Assembly: GCF_001591045.1 (NCBI RefSeq)
Contig: NZ_BCUA01000011.1
Coordinates: 1-64,000, forward strand
DNA: 64,000 nt
Reading direction: 5' to 3'
Source: Sphingopyxis granuli NBRC 100800
GTDB taxonomy: Bacteria; Pseudomonadota; Alphaproteobacteria; Sphingomonadales; Sphingomonadaceae
The position numbers and the translations under genes were made by a program. The notes under the pieces were generated by a model, which saw nothing but the letters and a program-made list of their open reading frames with translations, had not been told where the DNA came from and did not search any database. This document shows positions 43,284 to 53,393 of the stretch, piece after piece; positions within the stretch are counted from its first letter, which is position 1, and each line of letters starts with the position of its first letter.

Positions 43284-44240
43284 ATGGCCGATGGTCCAAT
43301 CGAGAGTATGGCAACCGAAGTCCGCGCCTTCGACGCCGACACGGTCGCGCGCGCCGCGACGCTCGTCGCGCAGGGGCTTCCGGTCGCGGTGCCGACTGAA
43401 ACGGTCTACGGCCTCGCCGCCGATGCACGGAACGCCGATGCGGTCGCGCGCATCTATGCCGCGAAAGGGCGGCCTGACTTCAACCCGCTGATCGTCCATG
43501 TGCCCGATCTGGCAGCGGCCGAGGCGCTGGGGGTATTCGGCGCGGCCGAGCGCACCCTCGCGGCGCGCTTCTGGCCGGGGCCGCTGACGCTGGTGGTGCC
43601 GCGCACACGCGACTGCCCGGTTGCGCGCATCGCGACGGCGGGGCTCGACACGATCGCGCTGCGCGTCCCGGCGCACTGCGCGATGCAGGCGCTGCTTGCC
43701 GCCAGCCGCGCGCCGCTCGCCGCGCCGAGCGCCAACGCCAGCGGCCGGGTGAGCCCGACGAGGGCGGCGCATGTGCTGACGAGCCTCGACGGACGGATCG
43801 CGCTGGTGATCGACGACGGCGCGACGACGGCCGGGGTCGAATCGACGATCGCACGGGTCGTGGACGGCGCGGTGGAGGTGCTGCGACCGGGGCCGGTGAC
43901 GGCGGCGATGCTCGGCGCAGCCAGCGGCCTCCCCGTCCGCGGACGCAAGGGGGCCGACGTCGTTGCCCCCGGTATGCTGGCAAGTCATTATGCGCCGGGC
44001 AAGCCGGTGCGGCTGGATGCGGCTTCCTTTGCGCCCGACGAGTTCGGCATCGGCTTCGGTGCCCTGCGCGGCGACTATTGCCTGAGCGAGGCGGGCGACG
44101 CGACCGAGGCGGCGGCGCATCTGTTCGACGCGCTGCATGCAGGGGCGGCGAGCGTAAAGCCGCGGATCGCGGTTGCCGCGATTCCGGCCGATGGACTGGG
44201 CGCGGCGATCAACGACCGGCTCGCGCGCGCGGCGGTGTGA
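43284..44240 (+). CDS. L-threonylcarbamoyladenylate synthase (Sua5/YwlC type)
   Basis: Makes threonylcarbamoyl-AMP for t6A37 modification of ANN-decoding tRNAs. The N-terminal YrdC-like domain (about 15-210) has PTETVYGLAADA, KGRPDFNPLIVHV, WPGPLTLVV and SANASGRVSPT; the C-terminal Sua5 domain (about 225-315) includes APGMLASHYAPGKPV. The 318-residue length fits the two-domain Sua5 form rather than short TsaC. Residue 9 is an alternative Met start. Confidence 0.95.
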   Translation: MADGPIESMATEVRAFDADTVARAATLVAQGLPVAVPTETVYGLAADARNADAVARIYAAKGRPDFNPLIVHVPDLAAAEALGVFGAAERTLAARFWPGPLTLVVPRTRDCPVARIATAGLDTIALRVPAHCAMQALLAASRAPLAAPSANASGRVSPTRAAHVLTSLDGRIALVIDDGATTAGVESTIARVVDGAVEVLRPGPVTAAMLGAASGLPVRGRKGADVVAPGMLASHYAPGKPVRLDAASFAPDEFGIGFGALRGDYCLSEAGDATEAAAHLFDALHAGAASVKPRIAVAAIPADGLGAAINDRLARAAV

Positions 44241-44258
44241 ATTCGCGCGAAATATTGC

Positions 44259-45161
44259 CTAAGCCGCCGCCGGCTCGACCGGGTCTTTGCGCGGGGTCTT
44301 GCGCGTGACGATCAGGCAGGCGACGACGATCAGCAGCGCGCCGGCGATCGTCGGCAGCGTCACCGGCTCGGCATAGAAGAACCAGCCGAACAGCATCGCC
44401 CACAGGAAGCCGGTATATTCGGTGGTCGCCAGGATCTGCGCCTCGGCACGCGCATAGGCCCAGCTCAGCAGCAGCAGCGACAGGATGGCGAGCAGCGCGG
44501 CGCCGACGATCGGCGCAGCGTGGGCGGCGGCGGGAATCGCTGCGAACCACGGCGCCGCAAGCGACAGGAACAGCGCGACGAACAGATTCTGGTAGAAGGC
44601 GATCTCCGCCGGTCCCGCCATCTTCGCCTGCCGCCGCGCGAGGATGAGGTTGTAGGCGTAGCAGACCGCCGAAAGGAACACCGCGCCGACCGCCCACAGC
44701 GCCTGCGTGTCGTGCCCGCCGTCGCCCAACTTGCCCGCGACGATCACCAGCACCCCCGCGAATCCCAGCAGCGACGCGGCGATCGAGCGCCGCCCGATCC
44801 GCTCGCCGAGGAAGATCGCGGCCATGTACAGCGCGAGCAGCGGCGCGACGAAGGCGAGCGCTATCGCCTCGGCCATCGGCAACCGCGCGAGCGCCCAGAA
44901 GAAGCCGAGCGCCATGCCGGTGACGAACAGCGAGCGCCAGGCATGGATGCGCATCGTCGCCGCATCGGGGCGCGCCGGCCGCGCCGCGAAATAGACGAGA
45001 CCGCTCAGCACGCTTCCCGCCATCGTGCGCCACAACACCGCATTATAGGCGCCGATGCCGATCGACAGCCCCTTCATCAGCACGTCCATCGACGAATAGG
45101 TCGCGATCCCCGCGCAGGCGACGAGGAAGGGGACGAGCGGCGAGGGCGAGTCGGGACGCAT
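44259..45161 (-). CDS. DMT (EamA) family transporter
   Basis: A 300-residue inner-membrane protein with ten spans in two EamA repeats (about 8-135 and 150-285), with RTMAGSVLSGLVYF and TTEYTGFLWAMLFGWFFYAEPVTL as typical repeat segments. Members export amino acids or other metabolites; the substrate is not readable. It is convergent with tsaC, its stop 18 bp from the other gene's stop, and downstream of the S10 peptidase gene on the same strand. Confidence 0.9.
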   Translation of the reverse strand: MRPDSPSPLVPFLVACAGIATYSSMDVLMKGLSIGIGAYNAVLWRTMAGSVLSGLVYFAARPARPDAATMRIHAWRSLFVTGMALGFFWALARLPMAEAIALAFVAPLLALYMAAIFLGERIGRRSIAASLLGFAGVLVIVAGKLGDGGHDTQALWAVGAVFLSAVCYAYNLILARRQAKMAGPAEIAFYQNLFVALFLSLAAPWFAAIPAAAHAAPIVGAALLAILSLLLLSWAYARAEAQILATTEYTGFLWAMLFGWFFYAEPVTLPTIAGALLIVVACLIVTRKTPRKDPVEPAAA

Positions 45162-45200
45162 GACGGGGCTTCGGCGCGGTGCGGATGACCGCCGCGCGGT

Positions 45201-46802
45201 TCAGTCGATATGGTCGGTGCGGCGGATGAAGTCGGCGACGTCGACGCGCATCTCGCGAAGCAACGGGACGTTGACATAAACCATGTGGCCGGCGGGATAA
45301 TATTTATAGGCGATGTTCGCCTGCAGCTCCTTGGGAACCGGCAGGTGCTGAAGCTCGTACCAGCCCGCGAAATAGGGGGTCGAGACGTCGAAATAGCCGC
45401 CGGTGACGAGCAGCTTCATCTGCGGATTCTGTTTCATCGCGGCCGCGAGGTCGGGCAGCACGTTGGGGAGCGCGATCAGCGGCCTGCCGGCCTCGGGCGG
45501 TTCGTGCTTGTAGTCCCAGCTTCCATAGACGCCGAGGCTGCCCTCGTAATGCCGGCCCTCGCCATAGCCGAGCGTGCGCCGGGCGTAATCGTTGAACGCC
45601 GCGGTGTAGGCGCCGCCGATCGCGCTGCCCTGCGGATCGTAGGAGGCGGTCTTGCTCAGCGGGTCGAGCGTCGGCCCGGTGAAGCGCGTGTCGAGCGTCC
45701 CGGTCGTCTGGCCCTTGTCGGCGAGCAGTTCCTTCTGCATCGCGCCATATTCGATGCGCAGGTTCGTCTTGAGCAGATAGGCGAGCGGCAGCCCGGTATA
45801 GGCGTGGAGCCTTGCGGCGATCGCCTGCCGCTCATCGTCGGGAAGCCCGTTCCCCTTCATCAGCGCGAGCGCATAGTCGGTGGTGGCGAATTTCTCGACC
45901 TCGTCGAGGAAGGGGCGCAACTCGGGAGGATTGCCCGCGGCGCGCTTGTGATACCAGGCGGTCGCGGCATAGGTCGGCAGCGACACGATATAGGGCAGGT
46001 CGACCCCGGGGTTGAGCTGCGGGTCGTCGGGGATGAGGTCCCAGTTCAGGATGTCGGACAGCAGGATCACGCCGTTGAGGTCGATGTCCTGCCGTTGCAG
46101 CGCCAGCGTCATCCCCGCGGCGCGCATCGTCCCATAGCTTTCGCCATAGAGATATTTGGGCGATTTCCAGCGGTCGTGTTTCGACAGGAAATCGCGGATG
46201 AAGACGGTGAAGGCGTGGATGTCCTGATCGACGCCGAAGAAGGCGTCGGCCTTGTCTTTGCCCGCGACGCGGCTGAATCCGGTGCCCGGTGCGTCGACGA
46301 AGACGAGGTCGCTGACGCCCAGCAGGCTCTGATCGTTGGCGACGGTGCGATAGGGCGCGCTGCCGTGAACCAGATCGGGCGTCTCGACGCGCACCGGGCC
46401 GAAGGCGCCCATGTGCAGCCACAGCGTCGGCGATCCGGGGCCGCCGTTGAAGAAGAAGGTGATCGGGCGGCTCTCGGCGGGGGCGCCCTCCTGGAAATAG
46501 GCGGTGTAGAACATCGACGCCTCGGCGTCGGGGATGTCCTTTCCGGCATCCTTGTCGCGGCGGCGTTCGGCGGCGAGCGTGTCGGTCCAGCCCTTCGGAT
46601 GGACGATCAGCGTGCCCGCCACCGCCTGATAGGCGATGGCGACGCCGTCGACCGTCACCGACCCCGCCGAGCGCACCTCGGTAGGCTCGAACATCGGACC
46701 GGCGGGCGGCGCCGTTTCGGATGCGGCGCGCGGTTCCTTCGTCTGGGCGGCGGCGCAGCCCGCAAGCAGGACGGCAAGGGCAAGGGCGGCGAAGGATTTC
46801 AT
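45201..46802 (-). CDS. S10 family serine carboxypeptidase-like lipoprotein
   Basis: A 533-residue exported alpha/beta-hydrolase of peptidase family S10. The N-terminus carries a lipobox (LLAGC, Cys16). The nucleophile is Ser222 in YLYGESYGTMRAAG, preceded by TFFFNGGPGSPTLWLH (oxyanion region) and VFVDAPGTGFS; Asp and His follow in GGYFDVSTPY and PAGHMVYV. It likely trims C-terminal residues from peptides in the periplasm. It is a single gene upstream of the DMT transporter. Confidence 0.94.
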   Translation of the reverse strand: MKSFAALALAVLLAGCAAAQTKEPRAASETAPPAGPMFEPTEVRSAGSVTVDGVAIAYQAVAGTLIVHPKGWTDTLAAERRRDKDAGKDIPDAEASMFYTAYFQEGAPAESRPITFFFNGGPGSPTLWLHMGAFGPVRVETPDLVHGSAPYRTVANDQSLLGVSDLVFVDAPGTGFSRVAGKDKADAFFGVDQDIHAFTVFIRDFLSKHDRWKSPKYLYGESYGTMRAAGMTLALQRQDIDLNGVILLSDILNWDLIPDDPQLNPGVDLPYIVSLPTYAATAWYHKRAAGNPPELRPFLDEVEKFATTDYALALMKGNGLPDDERQAIAARLHAYTGLPLAYLLKTNLRIEYGAMQKELLADKGQTTGTLDTRFTGPTLDPLSKTASYDPQGSAIGGAYTAAFNDYARRTLGYGEGRHYEGSLGVYGSWDYKHEPPEAGRPLIALPNVLPDLAAAMKQNPQMKLLVTGGYFDVSTPYFAGWYELQHLPVPKELQANIAYKYYPAGHMVYVNVPLLREMRVDVADFIRRTDHID

Positions 46803-46855
46803 GGATCGGACCTCGGGATCATTAGGGACGGGTCATGTGGGCGATGGTGCGGGGG

Positions 46856-47635
46856 TCAGCGAAAGCTCGCCTGTCCGGCGCCGTCGATGTTGAGCTTCTG
46901 CCCCGAACAATAGGGGTTGGCGTCGGAGACGAACCACAGCACCGCCGCGGCGACATCGTCGGGCGTGGGGACGCGGCCGAAGGGGAATTTGGCGTCGAGG
47001 TGATGGATGTCGTCCTGCCCCGTGATCGCGCGTGCCAGCCGCTCGCCCATGTCGCTGACGGTCAGCGACGGTGCGACGATGTTGACGCGCACGCCGCTGC
47101 GCACCTCTTCCTTGGCGAGGGTGAGCGCCAGCGCCTCGGCCGCCGCCTTCGCCATGTTGTAGGGCGCGCCGTTGGCGGCGTGGTTCAGCGTCGCGACGCT
47201 CGAGATGACGATGATGTCGCTGCGCTCGTGCCGGCGAAGCTGCGGCAGTGCGAGGCGCGACAGGCGATGGGCGCCGACCGCGTGGATGGCGAGCAGCTTC
47301 TCGACCTCGGCGGCGTCGGTGTCGGCGACGGTCTTGCCGCGACTGGCGATGCCGGCGTTGTTGATCAGGATCGACATGGGGCCGAAGTCGGCCTCGATCG
47401 CGGCGACCATCGCGGCGGACGCCGCTTCGTCGGCGACCGATGCCTGATAGGCCCTGGCCTTGCGGCCGAGCGCGATCACCCCGGCCACCGTTTCGGCGGC
47501 GGCTTCGCCATCGCGCGTATAGTTGACCGCGATATCGGCGCCCGCCCCGGCCAGCGCCAGCGCGATGCCGCGCCCGATGCCGCGCGAGGCGCCGGTGACG
47601 AGTGCGGTGCGGCCTGCGAGGGTGATGTCGGTCAT
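46856..47635 (-). CDS. SDR family oxidoreductase
   Basis: A 259-residue short-chain dehydrogenase with TGASRGIG at about 14-21, NNAG near 92 and the active-site YNMAK near 158-162 (Tyr, Lys intact, preceded by SSVATLNHAANGAP). Asn/Tyr after beta-2 (NYTRD) favours NADP. It is divergent from the acyl-CoA carboxyltransferase gene and shares its control region with an ACGT operator, so a role in acyl-CoA catabolism is likely; the substrate is unknown. Confidence 0.88.
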   Translation of the reverse strand: MTDITLAGRTALVTGASRGIGRGIALALAGAGADIAVNYTRDGEAAAETVAGVIALGRKARAYQASVADEAASAAMVAAIEADFGPMSILINNAGIASRGKTVADTDAAEVEKLLAIHAVGAHRLSRLALPQLRRHERSDIIVISSVATLNHAANGAPYNMAKAAAEALALTLAKEEVRSGVRVNIVAPSLTVSDMGERLARAITGQDDIHHLDAKFPFGRVPTPDDVAAAVLWFVSDANPYCSGQKLNIDGAGQASFR

Positions 47636-47689
47636 ATCTCTTCTCTCCCCTTTGTCCCCTCTCGTAAACGGGAGGGAAGAAAATGGGAA

Positions 47690-47709
47690 TGACGTTTCCG
47701 TCAACGTAA
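47690..47709. promoter_or_regulatory. ACGT-type operator between the SDR and carboxyltransferase genes
   Basis: TGACG-TTTC-CGTCA (47690-47703) followed by ACGTAAG repeats the half-site pattern seen at 7277 and 60308. It is 15 bp from the carboxyltransferase start and 55 bp from the SDR start, well placed to control both. Confidence 0.5.
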
Positions 47710-47723
47710 GCTAGCGTCGCGCG

Positions 47724-49247
47724 ATGAGCTGGGAAAAGGAAGTCGCCGAACTCACCGCGCGGCGCGCGATGGCGGAGAAGATGGGCGGCGCCGAAAAGGT
47801 CGCGCGCCAGCACAGCCGCGGCAAAATGGACGCGCGGGCGCGGCTCGCCGCGATCGTCGACGCGGGCAGCTTTCGCGAGATCGGGCAGATCGCGGGACGG
47901 GGCACTTATGGTCCCGACGGCGAACTGGAAGATCTGGCTGCGAGCAACTTCATCTTCGGCCGCGCCAATATCGACGGGCGGCCGGTGGTCGCGAGCGCCG
48001 ACGACTTTACCGTGCGCGGCGGCGCGGCCGACGCGGCGCTGCACCGCAAGTTCATCCAGTGCGAGGCGATGGCGCACGAGTATCGCCTGCCGCTGATCCG
48101 CATGATCGACGGCACCGGTGGCGGCGGGTCGGTCAAGACGCTGGAGGACATGGGCTATACCTATATCCCGCATGTGCCCGGCTGGGACCAGATCATCGCC
48201 AATCTCGATACGGTGCCGGTGGTCGCGCTCGCGCTGGGGCCGACGGCCGGGCTGGGCGCGGCGCGGGTCGTCGCGAGCCACTACAGCCTGATGGTGCGCG
48301 GCCTGTCGCAGCTTTTCGCGGCGGGGCCGGCGGTCGCGGCGGCGATCGGCGACACGCTCGACCGCGAGGAACTGGGCGGCAGTGACGTGCATACGCGCAA
48401 CGGCGTCGTCGACGACGAGGTGGTGAGCGAGGCGGAGGCGTTCGCGCGCGCGCGCCGTTTCCTGTCCTATCTGCCGTCGTCGATCCACGATCGCGCCGTG
48501 CGGACGAAGAATCGCGACCCCGCGGGCCGGCGCGAGGAGGCGCTGCTGTCGGTCGTGCCGCGCGAGGCGAAGCAGGTCTATTCGATGCGGCGCATCGCCG
48601 AAGCCGTGTTCGACAAGGGCAGCGTCTTCGAAATGGGCGCGCGCTGGGGACGGGCGGTCATCACCGCCTTTGCCCGCCTCGACGGCTGGCCGGTCGCAGT
48701 GCTCGCCAGCGATCCCACCTACCTCGGCGGATCGTGGGACGCGAAGACGAGCGAGAAGGCCGAGCGCTTCGTCAAGCTCGCCGACCAGTTCCATCTGCCG
48801 ATCGTCCACCTCGTCGACAATCCGGGCTTCATGATCGGCGGCGAGGCCGAGCGGACGGGGACGATCCGCTATGGCGTGCAGGCGATGAACGCGATCTATC
48901 GCGCGTCGGTGCCGCTCGCGTCGGTGGTCGTGCGGCGCGCCTACGGCATCGCGGGGAGCGCGATGTCGAACGCCGAGCGCTTCCAGTACCGCTTCGCCTG
49001 GCCATCGGGCGACTGGGGCAGCCTGCCGATCGAGGGCGGAGTCGAGGTCGCCTACAAGAGCGAACTGGAAGCGGCCGAAAATCCGGCGGCGCATCTGGAG
49101 GCGATCCGCGAACGGCTCAACCGCGTACGCAGCCCGTTCCGCACCGCGGAGAAGTTCGGGGTCGAGGACATCATCGACCCGCGCGACACGCGGCCCCTGC
49201 TGTGTGAGTTCGCGGAGCTCGCGTGGCGCGTAGTCGGGCGGGGCTAG
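47724..49247 (+). CDS. Acyl-CoA carboxylase, carboxyltransferase (beta) subunit
   Basis: A 507-residue two-domain crotonase-fold carboxyltransferase like propionyl-CoA and methylcrotonyl-CoA carboxylase beta subunits. It has DGTGGGGSVKTLEDMG, oxyanion glycine segments GPTAGLGAARVVAS and VDNPGFMIGGEAERTGTIRYG, and RRAYGIAGSAM. A biotin carboxylase/carrier subunit is required but none lies in the window, so the partner is elsewhere. Context favours branched-chain or propionyl-CoA breakdown. Confidence 0.9.
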   Translation: MSWEKEVAELTARRAMAEKMGGAEKVARQHSRGKMDARARLAAIVDAGSFREIGQIAGRGTYGPDGELEDLAASNFIFGRANIDGRPVVASADDFTVRGGAADAALHRKFIQCEAMAHEYRLPLIRMIDGTGGGGSVKTLEDMGYTYIPHVPGWDQIIANLDTVPVVALALGPTAGLGAARVVASHYSLMVRGLSQLFAAGPAVAAAIGDTLDREELGGSDVHTRNGVVDDEVVSEAEAFARARRFLSYLPSSIHDRAVRTKNRDPAGRREEALLSVVPREAKQVYSMRRIAEAVFDKGSVFEMGARWGRAVITAFARLDGWPVAVLASDPTYLGGSWDAKTSEKAERFVKLADQFHLPIVHLVDNPGFMIGGEAERTGTIRYGVQAMNAIYRASVPLASVVVRRAYGIAGSAMSNAERFQYRFAWPSGDWGSLPIEGGVEVAYKSELEAAENPAAHLEAIRERLNRVRSPFRTAEKFGVEDIIDPRDTRPLLCEFAELAWRVVGRG

Positions 49248-49268
49248 GAATGGCTCGTCAAGCTCGCC

Positions 49269-50063
49269 CTATCCCCCCAGGCCGTCGACCTTCTTCGACT
49301 GCTTGACGATCAGGCCGGGGAACCAGCGGGCGATGCGGGCGAGACGCTTCGCCATCTTGCCCACCGTCACATGCACCCGGTCGCCGTGCACCGCGTCCCA
49401 CGCCGCTTCGGCGACGCGCTCGACGGGCACGATCTCATATCCGTTCGCCGACAGGCGGTTGCGCGCGGGTTCGTTGCTGTCGGCGCTGACCTGATCAAGC
49501 AGGGGGGTGTCGATGAAGCCCGGCATCAGCGAGCGGACCTTGATGCCGTGCTTGGCGAATTCGATGTCGAGGGCCTCGGTCAGGCCGCGCACCGCGAATT
49601 TGGTCGCCGAATAGATCGCGAGCCCGCCGACGCCGTAGAAGCCCGATGCGGAGCCCGTGTTGAGAATCGTCGCCCCCGGCGTCGCGCGGAGCAGCGGCAG
49701 CGCCGCGTAGATGCCGTTGACGACGCCGCCGAAGTTGATCGCGATCAGCCGGTCGGCCTCCTCGGGCGGCATGTCGATCAACTGGCCCCCCGTTCCGATG
49801 CCGGCATTGTTGAACAACACGTCGAGCCGGCCGCCGCTCGCCGCCGCGAAATCGGCAAGCGCCGCCCGCCACTGGTCGCGGTCGCGCACGTCCATGACGT
49901 GGCGCGACGAGGCGCCGTCGGGAAGCAGCGCCGCGGTTTCGTCGATCCCTTGCGCATTGACGTCGGCGATGCCGACGAACCAGCCCTGCGCGGCGAAATG
50001 TCGCGCGGTCGCCCGGCCGATCCCCGATCCGCCGCCGGTGATGAAAATTGCCTTCCTCGTCAT
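49269..50063 (-). CDS. SDR family oxidoreductase
   Basis: A 264-residue short-chain dehydrogenase: TGGGSGIG at about 9-16, NNAGIG near 85, and catalytic YSATK near 150-154. The C-terminal hydrophobic/basic tail (KRLARIARWFPGLIVKQSKK) resembles membrane-associated SDRs. Asp after beta-2 (IADVN) predicts NAD. The ATG at 50063 is preceded by GGGAGGG. It is convergent with the carboxyltransferase gene; substrate unknown. Confidence 0.88.
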   Translation of the reverse strand: MTRKAIFITGGGSGIGRATARHFAAQGWFVGIADVNAQGIDETAALLPDGASSRHVMDVRDRDQWRAALADFAAASGGRLDVLFNNAGIGTGGQLIDMPPEEADRLIAINFGGVVNGIYAALPLLRATPGATILNTGSASGFYGVGGLAIYSATKFAVRGLTEALDIEFAKHGIKVRSLMPGFIDTPLLDQVSADSNEPARNRLSANGYEIVPVERVAEAAWDAVHGDRVHVTVGKMAKRLARIARWFPGLIVKQSKKVDGLGG

Positions 50064-50231
50064 CGCGCCCTCCCTGACATGTTTGTCAGCGAGGGATGGA
50101 GCGTCGGAAGCCCGCGCGTCAAGCGGCAATGCCGACCCGGGGTCAGGACCCTAGACGCGGCGGGGCTTTCACCCTATGTTCAGCGTCGCGTGCGCATAGG
50201 GGTGCGCGCTCAACCTGAAGAGGGGCGATTC

Positions 50232-50498
50232 TTGCGGTTATTGCTGACCCTTTTGGCCTTGCTGACCGGTCTCGCCGGTGCGGATCGGGCCGTGGCCGCG
50301 CCGCTGGCGCCCGCCACGATGGGGTCGCTCGTCCTGCTCGCCGATGTGGCGAGCCAGAGCGAGAATAACGACAAGGTCCGCCGTCCCGTCGACCCGACCC
50401 CGACCCGCCGCGCCTCCTGCGCCTGCCGCAAGGCGCCGCGCTCGTCGGCGCCGCATCTTCCCGGCCTGCTCGGCCGCATCGACCGGGCGCTCGAATAG
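50232..50498 (+). CDS. Small exported protein upstream of secA
   Basis: A frame of 88 codons starting at TTG 50232 behind an AGAGGGG ribosome site. The N-terminus is a strong signal peptide (LRLLLTLLALLTGLAGADRAVAA, cut after VAA about residue 23). The mature part is short and ends in a basic, Pro/Ser-rich region (RRPVDPTPTRR, CACRKAPRSSAPHLPG). It lies 104 bp upstream of secA. Its layout is like secM (secretion monitor) genes, but no known arrest motif is seen. Confidence 0.5.
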   Translation: MRLLLTLLALLTGLAGADRAVAAPLAPATMGSLVLLADVASQSENNDKVRRPVDPTPTRRASCACRKAPRSSAPHLPGLLGRIDRALE

Positions 50499-50536
50499 CC
50501 TTTTTCGCGGGCCTTCGCGCCTGACGATCGACCAGC

Positions 50537-50572
50537 GGCCGCAATCAGCGGCCCGGCGGCGCACAAGCCGCC
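50537..50572 (+). promoter_or_regulatory. Tandem hairpins in the secA leader
   Basis: Two adjacent 6-bp hairpins, GGCCGC-AATCA-GCGGCC (50537-50553) and GGCGGC-GCACAA-GCCGCC (50555-50572), lie between the small exported protein gene and secA, 30 bp before the secA start. Related sequence in the arms allows alternative pairing. There is no terminator-like T run. Confidence 0.5.
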
Positions 50573-50602
50573 TCTTTCAGTTCATATACCAAGGAAATCG
50601 CC

Positions 50603-53338
50603 ATGTTCGGCAGCTTCGCCAAAAGCCTTTTCGGTTCGTCCAACGACCGCTACGTCGCCTCGATCCGCAAGATCGTCACCGGGATCAACGCCTTCGAGCC
50701 CGCGATGGAGGCGCTCGACGACGACGGCCTGCGCGCGCAGACACAGAAATTCCGCGACCGGCTCGAAGCCGGCGAGACGCTCGACGATATCCTGCCCGAA
50801 GCCTTCGCCACCGTCCGCGAAGCGGCGAGGCGCAGGCTCGGTATGCGGCATTTCGACGTGCAGATGGTCGGCGGCATCGTCATCCACCGCGGCGAGATCG
50901 CCGAGATGGCGACCGGCGAGGGCAAGACGCTGATGGCGACGCTGCCCGTCTATCTGAACGCGCTCGAGGGCAAGGGCGTCCACGTCGTCACGGTCAACGA
51001 CTATCTGGCCCGCCGCGACGCCGAATGGATGGCCGAGGTCTATGGCTTCCTCGGCCTCACCACCGGCGTCATCGTCCCGAACCTCAACGAGACGCAGCGG
51101 CGCGAAGCCTATAATTGCGACATCACCTATGCGACGAACAACGAGCTGGGGTTCGACTATCTGCGCGACAACATGAAGTTCGACCGCACGCAGATGGTGC
51201 ACCGTCCCTTCAACTTCGGCATCGTCGACGAGGTCGATTCGATCCTGATCGACGAGGCGCGCACGCCGCTGATCATCTCCGGCCCGACCGACGACAAGTC
51301 GGAACTCTACATCCGCGTCAACGAGGTGGTGAACCAGCTCGTCGAAGCCGATTACGAGAAGGACGAGAAGACCAAGTCGATCAGCCTGACCGAGGACGGC
51401 ACCGAGCATGTCGAGCGACTGCTCGAGGCCGCCGGGCTGCTCCAGGGCAGCAACCTCTATGACATCGAGAACACCCAGGTCGTCCATCACGTCAACCAGG
51501 CGCTGAAGGCGATCCAGATGTTCCGCCGCGACACCGACTATATCGTCAAGGACGACAAGGTCGTCATCATCGACGAATTCACCGGCCGCATGATGGACGG
51601 CCGCCGCTGGTCCGACGGCCTGCACCAGGCGGTCGAGGCGAAGGAAGGGGTCAAGATCGAGCCCGAGAACCAGACGCTCGCGTCGATCACCTTCCAGAAT
51701 TATTTCCGCATGTACCCGAAGCTCGCGGGGATGACCGGCACCGCGGCGACCGAAGCGGCCGAATTCTTCGAAATCTACAAGATGAACGTCGTCACCATCC
51801 CGACCAATCGCCCGATCGCGAGGGCCGACGAGGAGGACGAGTTCTACAAGAACATCACCGACAAGTTCGGCGCCATCGCGCGTACGATCCGCGAGGCGAA
51901 CGAGCGCGGCCAGCCGGTGCTGGTCGGCACGGTGTCGATCGAGAAGTCGGAACTGCTCTCCTCCTTCCTCGAAAAGGAAGGCGTCGCGCACAGCGTGCTC
52001 AACGCGCGCTTCCACGAGAGCGAGGCCAATATCGTCGCGCAGGCGGGACGGCTCGGCGCCGTCACCATCGCGACCAACATGGCGGGCCGCGGCACCGACA
52101 TCAAGCTGGGCGGCAACGAGGAATCGCGCATCGAGAACGAAGTGGGCGACATGCCCGCGGGGCCCGAGCGCGACGCGGCCGAAGCGCGCATCCGCGAGGA
52201 GGTCGCAGCCGAGCGCGAGGCGGTGAAGGCGGCGGGCGGACTGTTCGTGCTCGGCACCGAACGCCATGAAAGCCGCCGCATCGACAACCAGCTGCGCGGC
52301 CGTTCGGGACGCCAGGGCGACCCCGGCCTGTCGAAATTCTACCTGTGCCTCGACGACGACCTGCTGCGCATCTTCGGCCCCGACACGCTGTTCGCCAAGA
52401 TGATGAACAAGAATCTGGAGGACGGCGAGGCGATCGGGTCGAAATGGCTGTCGAAGGCGATCGAAACCGCGCAGAAGAAGGTGGAGGCGCGCAACTACGA
52501 CATCCGCAAGCAGGTCGTCGAATATGACAACGTCATGAACGACCAGCGCAAGGTCATCTACGACCAGCGCGGCGAGATCATCGACAGCGACACGGTCGAC
52601 GACGCGATGGACGCAATGCGCGCCGAAACGGTCAATTCGATCGTCGCCGACGCCTGCCCGCCCGGCAGCTATCCCGAGCAGTGGGACATCGCGCAGATGA
52701 AGGCGCGCATCGCCGACGTGCTCGAACTGACGCCGCCGCTCGAAGCGTGGATGGAAGAGGACGAGGTCGATCCCGAAATCTTCGAGGAGCGCATCCAGAA
52801 GATGGCCGAGGACGCCGCCGCCGCGAAGGCGGCGCAGGTCGACCCCGAAACGTGGCGCGGGATCGAGAAGTCGATCCTGCTCCAGACACTCGACCATCAT
52901 TGGAAGGAGCATCTGTCGACGCTCGACGCGCTGCGCCAGGTCGTCTTCCTGCGCGCCTATGCGCAGAAGCAGCCGATCAACGAATATAAGCAGGAAGCCT
53001 TCGCGCTGTTTGAGCGCATGCTCCAGAACATCCGCGAGGATGTGACGCGCACCGTCGCGCGGATCGACTTCCAGTTCCAGGAGCCCGAGCCGCTGCCGCT
53101 GCCCGATCTCCCCGACTTCCTGACCACGCACATCGACCCCTTCACCGGCGAGGACAACAGCGCCGACATCGACGGCGGATCGCTCGGCGTGATCGCCGAC
53201 ACGCTGCCCCCGATGGCGGCGCCGCGTCCCGACCTGCCCGAGGGTGAGAATCCCTATGCGGCGATGGAGATCAGCCGCAACGCGCCCTGTCCCTGTGGGT
53301 CGGGCCGCAAATACAAGCATTGCCACGGGGCGCTTTGA
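50603..53338 (+). CDS. secA: Preprotein translocase ATPase SecA
   Basis: The motor that drives preproteins through SecYEG. The 911-residue protein has the Walker A region [14 protein letters not shown] near 103-116, the [20 protein letters not shown] helicase motif, [14 protein letters not shown] and [23 protein letters not shown], plus the C-terminal zinc site [15 protein letters not shown] for SecB/phospholipid contact. The AAGGAAATCGCC ribosome site precedes the ATG. Tandem hairpins and an exported small ORF precede it. Confidence 0.98.
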   Translation: MFGSFAKSLFGSSNDRYVASIRKIVTGINAFEPAMEALDDDGLRAQTQKFRDRLEAGETLDDILPEAFATVREAARRRLGMRHFDVQMVGGIVIHRGEIAEMATGEGKTLMATLPVYLNALEGKGVHVVTVNDYLARRDAEWMAEVYGFLGLTTGVIVPNLNETQRREAYNCDITYATNNELGFDYLRDNMKFDRTQMVHRPFNFGIVDEVDSILIDEARTPLIISGPTDDKSELYIRVNEVVNQLVEADYEKDEKTKSISLTEDGTEHVERLLEAAGLLQGSNLYDIENTQVVHHVNQALKAIQMFRRDTDYIVKDDKVVIIDEFTGRMMDGRRWSDGLHQAVEAKEGVKIEPENQTLASITFQNYFRMYPKLAGMTGTAATEAAEFFEIYKMNVVTIPTNRPIARADEEDEFYKNITDKFGAIARTIREANERGQPVLVGTVSIEKSELLSSFLEKEGVAHSVLNARFHESEANIVAQAGRLGAVTIATNMAGRGTDIKLGGNEESRIENEVGDMPAGPERDAAEARIREEVAAEREAVKAAGGLFVLGTERHESRRIDNQLRGRSGRQGDPGLSKFYLCLDDDLLRIFGPDTLFAKMMNKNLEDGEAIGSKWLSKAIETAQKKVEARNYDIRKQVVEYDNVMNDQRKVIYDQRGEIIDSDTVDDAMDAMRAETVNSIVADACPPGSYPEQWDIAQMKARIADVLELTPPLEAWMEEDEVDPEIFEERIQKMAEDAAAAKAAQVDPETWRGIEKSILLQTLDHHWKEHLSTLDALRQVVFLRAYAQKQPINEYKQEAFALFERMLQNIREDVTRTVARIDFQFQEPEPLPLPDLPDFLTTHIDPFTGEDNSADIDGGSLGVIADTLPPMAAPRPDLPEGENPYAAMEISRNAPCPCGSGRKYKHCHGAL

Positions 53339-53393
53339 GGCCCCGCGCGCCGCTGCCCTTGACGGCGGCGGCGGACCGGGCGAACCTCGGGCG

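Noticed and set aside
50582-53326. 914-codon minus-strand frame opposite secA
   Set aside because: Pure antisense shadow of secA; composition is Arg/Val/Asp-rich with no motif.
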